8,559 nucleotides of DNA. Source: Alphaproteobacteria bacterium. Lineage in GTDB: Bacteria > Pseudomonadota > Alphaproteobacteria > Micavibrionales > UBA2020. A program made the position numbers and the translations under genes. Shown one piece after another: positions 6,549 through 8,559 of the stretch (position 1 is its first letter; each line of letters starts with the position of its first letter). The notes under the pieces were generated by a model. It made no database searches, was not told the origin of the DNA, and saw only the letters and a list, made by a program, of their open reading frames with translations. The stretch covers positions 1 through 8,559 of the forward strand of contig JADYYV010000179.1 in assembly GCA_020853455.1 (NCBI GenBank). Direction: 5' to 3'.

Positions 6549-6577
6549 TTGACAATGTCAAGCTGTTTTATTAAAAA
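6549..6577 (+). promoter_or_regulatory. Candidate promoter P1 of rpoZ
   Basis: A perfect TTGACA (6549-6554) is followed after 17 bases by TAAAAA (6572-6577), the same geometry and -10 hexamer as the divergent NYN promoter. The -35 is embedded in a palindrome TTGAC-AAT-GTCAA (6549-6561), which could also be an operator. The leader to the rpoZ ATG would be about 112 bases. Confidence 0.5.
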
Positions 6578-6628
6578 TGAAACATAGGCTGAATACGCGG
6601 GAAGGCAAGCAAACCGGCGTGATTCCAG

Positions 6629-6660
6629 TTGCAAATGATCAGGTAAGGTTGTTATAACAA
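6629..6660 (+). promoter_or_regulatory. Palindrome TTGTTATAACAA and possible promoter P2 of rpoZ
   Basis: A perfect 12-bp palindrome TTGTTATAACAA occupies 6649-6660. It contains TATAAC (6653-6658), five of six to the -10 consensus, with TTGCAA (6629-6634), four of six, 18 bases upstream. This could be a second, proximal rpoZ promoter with a leader of about 30 bases, a dimeric repressor site, or both. The evidence is only sequence resemblance. Confidence 0.3.
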
Positions 6661-6696
6661 ACCCCTGTTTTAGAAGTTGTTTAAAGGTATAGCACC

Positions 6697-7167
6697 ATGG
6701 CACGCGTTACAGTCGAAGACTGCATCCTGAAAGTTCCCAACAGATTCGAGCTGGTGCTTGTCTCTTCCCAGCGCGCCCGCGAAATCAACGCAGGTTCCGC
6801 CCTGCTGGTCGATCGCGACAACGACAAGAACCCCGTCATCTCGCTCCGCGAAATCGCCGACACCGATATGTCGCTGGACGCGCTGCGCGAAAGCCTCGTC
6901 AAGAATCACCAGAAAGTGATCGAAGTCGAGGAAGAAGGCGAAGACATCATCGACGTGATGGAAGGCGAAGCGGAATGGGCGGCTGTGGCCAACCAGGCTG
7001 CCGAAGGCGAAGTCGAAACCGCCGGCCTGCACGAAGACACCGGTGAAGACGCGACGGAAGAAGCCGCAGCTGACGCGGATGCCGACGCCGAAGGCGACGA
7101 AGACCTTGAAATTCCTGCCGGCGAATTCGATGCCGGCGACCTGGACGGCGAGGACGATAACAACTGA
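6697..7167 (+). CDS. rpoZ: RpoZ, RNA polymerase omega subunit, with long acidic tail
   Basis: Omega stabilises the beta-prime subunit and helps assemble RNA polymerase. The N-terminus MARVTVEDCILKVPNRFELV is a near-consensus omega signature, with RAREI (26-30) and the NPVISLREIAD segment (45-55) completing the core by about residue 75. Unlike the roughly 91-residue E. coli protein, this one has 156 residues: 76-156 form an Asp/Glu/Ala-rich, low-complexity tail that is probably disordered. MARVT is intact; in E. coli this end of omega contributes to the ppGpp site at the beta-prime/omega interface. The ATG has AAAGG (6683-6687) with a 9-base spacer. A terminator follows the stop by 23 bases, and rsh starts 85 bases downstream on the same strand. 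Confidence 0.97.
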   Translation: MARVTVEDCILKVPNRFELVLVSSQRAREINAGSALLVDRDNDKNPVISLREIADTDMSLDALRESLVKNHQKVIEVEEEGEDIIDVMEGEAEWAAVANQAAEGEVETAGLHEDTGEDATEEAAADADADAEGDEDLEIPAGEFDAGDLDGEDDNN

Positions 7168-7190
7168 TCGCCAAACCCCTGTTAAAATTT

Positions 7191-7228
7191 AAAAAGCCGC
7201 CTATAATTAAACCCTTAGGCGGCTTTTT
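7191..7228 (+). terminator. Intrinsic terminator between rpoZ and rsh
   Basis: GCCGCCTA (7196-7203) pairs perfectly with TAGGCGGC (7216-7223) around a 12-base loop, and flanking A5 (7191-7195) and T5 (7224-7228) extend the duplex to 13 bp and supply the U-tract. It should end most rpoZ transcripts, so rsh would depend on read-through or its own promoter. The left arm and loop contain a perfect TATAAT (7202-7207). Confidence 0.85.
7202..7207 (+). promoter_or_regulatory. Possible -10 element for rsh inside the terminator
   Basis: TATAAT is a perfect -10 hexamer overlapping the terminator loop. The best -35 at 17-base spacing is CTGTTA (7179-7184), only three of six to consensus. If used, transcription would start near 7214, giving a leader of about 39 bases that includes the rsh Shine-Dalgarno and removes the left arm of the terminator. 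Confidence 0.3.
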
Positions 7229-7252
7229 GCTGCCTGAAAAAAGGGTGTTGAT

Positions 7253-8559
7253 TTGATACGGCAATACGAACTGATCGAACTGGTGAAGGCCTATGATCCC
7301 GGCATGGACGAAGACATCGTCAACCGGGCCTATGTCTATGCAATGAAAATGCATGGCTCGCAGACGCGCGCGTCGGGCGACCTTTATTTTTCCCACCCGC
7401 TGGAAGTCGCCGGCATCCTGACCGAAATGAAGATGGATACGGCATCCGTCTGCACCGCGCTTTTGCACGACACGGTCGAAGACACCGAAGCGACCATCGA
7501 GGAAATCCACAAGCTGTTCGGCGAAGAAATCGCCAAGCTGGTCGATGGCGTGACCAAGCTGTCGAAAATCGAATTCCAGTCCGCGCAGGAAAAGCAGGCG
7601 GAAAACTTCCGCAAGCTTGTGCTGGCCATGTCGGAAGACATTCGTGTTTTGTTGGTGAAGCTCTCCGACCGCCTGCACAACATGCGCACGCTGTTCCACA
7701 TCCCGAAGCCCGAAAAGCGCAAGCGCATCGCGGTCGAAACGATTGAAATCTATGCGCCGCTGGCGGAGCGTATCGGCATCCATAAAATCAAGGAAGAGCT
7801 GGAGGATTTAAGCTTCGCCGAAATTAACGGCGAAGCGCGCGACAGCATCAAGACGCGCCTGAACTTCCTGCGCGCCGAAGGCGGCGAGGCGGTCGTCAGC
7901 CGGATTATCGAGGAGCTGCAAAAACGCCTGAAGGAAGCGGGGCTGGAAGCGACCGTCTATGGCCGTGAAAAAACGCCCTATTCCATCTGGAAAAAAATGC
8001 AGCGCAAGAATATCAGCTTTGAACAGCTGTCCGACATCATGGCGTTCCGCATCCAGGTGTCGAACGTGTCGGAATGCTATCACGCGCTTGGCATCATCCA
8101 CGGCCTGGACCCGACCGTGCCGGGGCGGTTCAAGGATTATATTTCGCTGGCGAAACCGAACGGTTACCGCTCGCTCCACACGACAGTTATCGGCCCCGAA
8201 AACCACCGCATCGAGGTGCAGATCCGCACCCCTGACATGCACGAGGAAGCCGAGCTTGGCGTTGCCGCCCATTGGTCGTACAAACAGGGCGACGGCGGCA
8301 AGAACAAGGAAGGCCGCCAGTTCCGCTGGCTGCGCGAATTGATGGATATCGTCGAACACGCGCAAAAGCCCGAAGAATTCCTCGAAAACACCAAGCTGGA
8401 GCTTTATCAGGACCAGGTGTTCTGCTTTACGCCGAACGGCGACCTGATCGCGCTGCCGCGTGGCGCGACGCCGGTCGATTTCGCCTATGCCGTCCATTCC
8501 GACCTTGGCGATAAAACCGTGGGCGCAAAGGTCAACTGCCGCATCGTGCCGCTCAACAC
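7253..8559 (+). CDS. Rsh, bifunctional (p)ppGpp synthetase/hydrolase (3' end cut by window)
   Basis: This is a RelA/SpoT homologue, the enzyme that makes (p)ppGpp from ATP and GTP/GDP and hydrolyses it. The frame is open for 435 codons and runs off the window without a frameshift. The HD hydrolase domain is intact: RASGDLYFSHP (39-49, H48), HDTVED (H72, D73, E76, D77) and VKLSDRLHNMRT (135-146, D139). The synthetase domain has YGREKTPYSIWKKM (236-249), DIMAFRI (D261), GRFKDY, KPNGYRSLHT (301-310) and RIEVQIRT (E321). The RxKD motif (292-295) is that of bifunctional enzymes rather than RelA-only EXDD. A TGS domain begins near 387. The only start consistent with the upstream in-frame TGA (7235) and the family's N-terminus is TTG at 7253, backed by AAGGG (7241-7245) with a 7-base spacer. 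The C-terminal regulatory part, including any ACT domain, is outside the window. Confidence 0.96.
   Translation, partial: MIRQYELIELVKAYDPGMDEDIVNRAYVYAMKMHGSQTRASGDLYFSHPLEVAGILTEMKMDTASVCTALLHDTVEDTEATIEEIHKLFGEEIAKLVDGVTKLSKIEFQSAQEKQAENFRKLVLAMSEDIRVLLVKLSDRLHNMRTLFHIPKPEKRKRIAVETIEIYAPLAERIGIHKIKEELEDLSFAEINGEARDSIKTRLNFLRAEGGEAVVSRIIEELQKRLKEAGLEATVYGREKTPYSIWKKMQRKNISFEQLSDIMAFRIQVSNVSECYHALGIIHGLDPTVPGRFKDYISLAKPNGYRSLHTTVIGPENHRIEVQIRTPDMHEEAELGVAAHWSYKQGDGGKNKEGRQFRWLRELMDIVEHAQKPEEFLENTKLELYQDQVFCFTPNGDLIALPRGATPVDFAYAVHSDLGDKTVGAKVNCRIVPLN

Noticed and set aside
6428..6703. A 91-codon minus-strand frame filling the NYN-rpoZ intergenic region
   Set aside because: It starts inside rpoZ, overlaps both candidate promoters, and has no Shine-Dalgarno or recognisable domain.
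7808..8497. A 229-codon minus-strand open frame within rsh
   Set aside because: It is antisense to the conserved synthetase domain and has typical shadow composition.
1..8559. Defence island, prophage, insertion sequence or CRISPR content
   Set aside because: No transposase, integrase, repeat-spacer array or effector gene is visible, and base composition looks even across the window.

Overview
The window reads as chromosomal DNA from a moderately GC-rich alphaproteobacterium. The evidence is the clpS-clpA pair with alphaproteobacterial-type sequences, an omega subunit gene (rpoZ) directly ahead of a bifunctional RelA/SpoT homologue (rsh) with a divergent NYN-domain gene beside it, and an inverted pair of the short CGTCATYCCCGC-type palindromic repeats common in proteobacterial genomes. 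A Micavibrio-like or other deep-branching lineage is possible, but the sequence alone does not settle this. No phage, transposase, CRISPR array, tRNA or rRNA is visible.

Layout. Positions 13-3618 (+) hold clpS, clpA and a response-regulator receiver domain fused to a guanine-deaminase-like domain. The fusion gene overlaps the clpA stop codon by one base (TAATG). An inverted repeat pair (3626-3705) follows, then an AIM24/TIGR00266-family gene (3723-4412, +). A good sigma70-type promoter (4448-4476) precedes a single gene for a membrane-anchored protein with a degenerate staphylococcal-nuclease-like domain (4508-5695, +). It ends at a strong bidirectional terminator (5715-5750), shared with the convergent NYN-domain gene (5762-6394, -). 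A 300-base divergent control region (6395-6696) carries mirrored candidate promoters and two palindromic structures. It is followed by rpoZ (6697-7167, +), a second terminator (7191-7228) and the 5' part of rsh (7253 to the window end, +), which is cut by the window edge.

How the genes work together. ClpS delivers N-degron substrates to the ClpA unfoldase of the ClpAP protease. The coupled receiver-deaminase protein is the most unusual gene here: it joins a phospho-signalling fold, with a partly degenerate active site, to an apparently intact purine-base deaminase, and is made from the clpSA message. RpoZ and Rsh are the classical stringent-response neighbours: Rsh makes and degrades (p)ppGpp, and the omega N-terminus forms part of a ppGpp site on RNA polymerase in E. 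coli. A link between guanine deamination, (p)ppGpp and proteolysis is suggested only by proximity.
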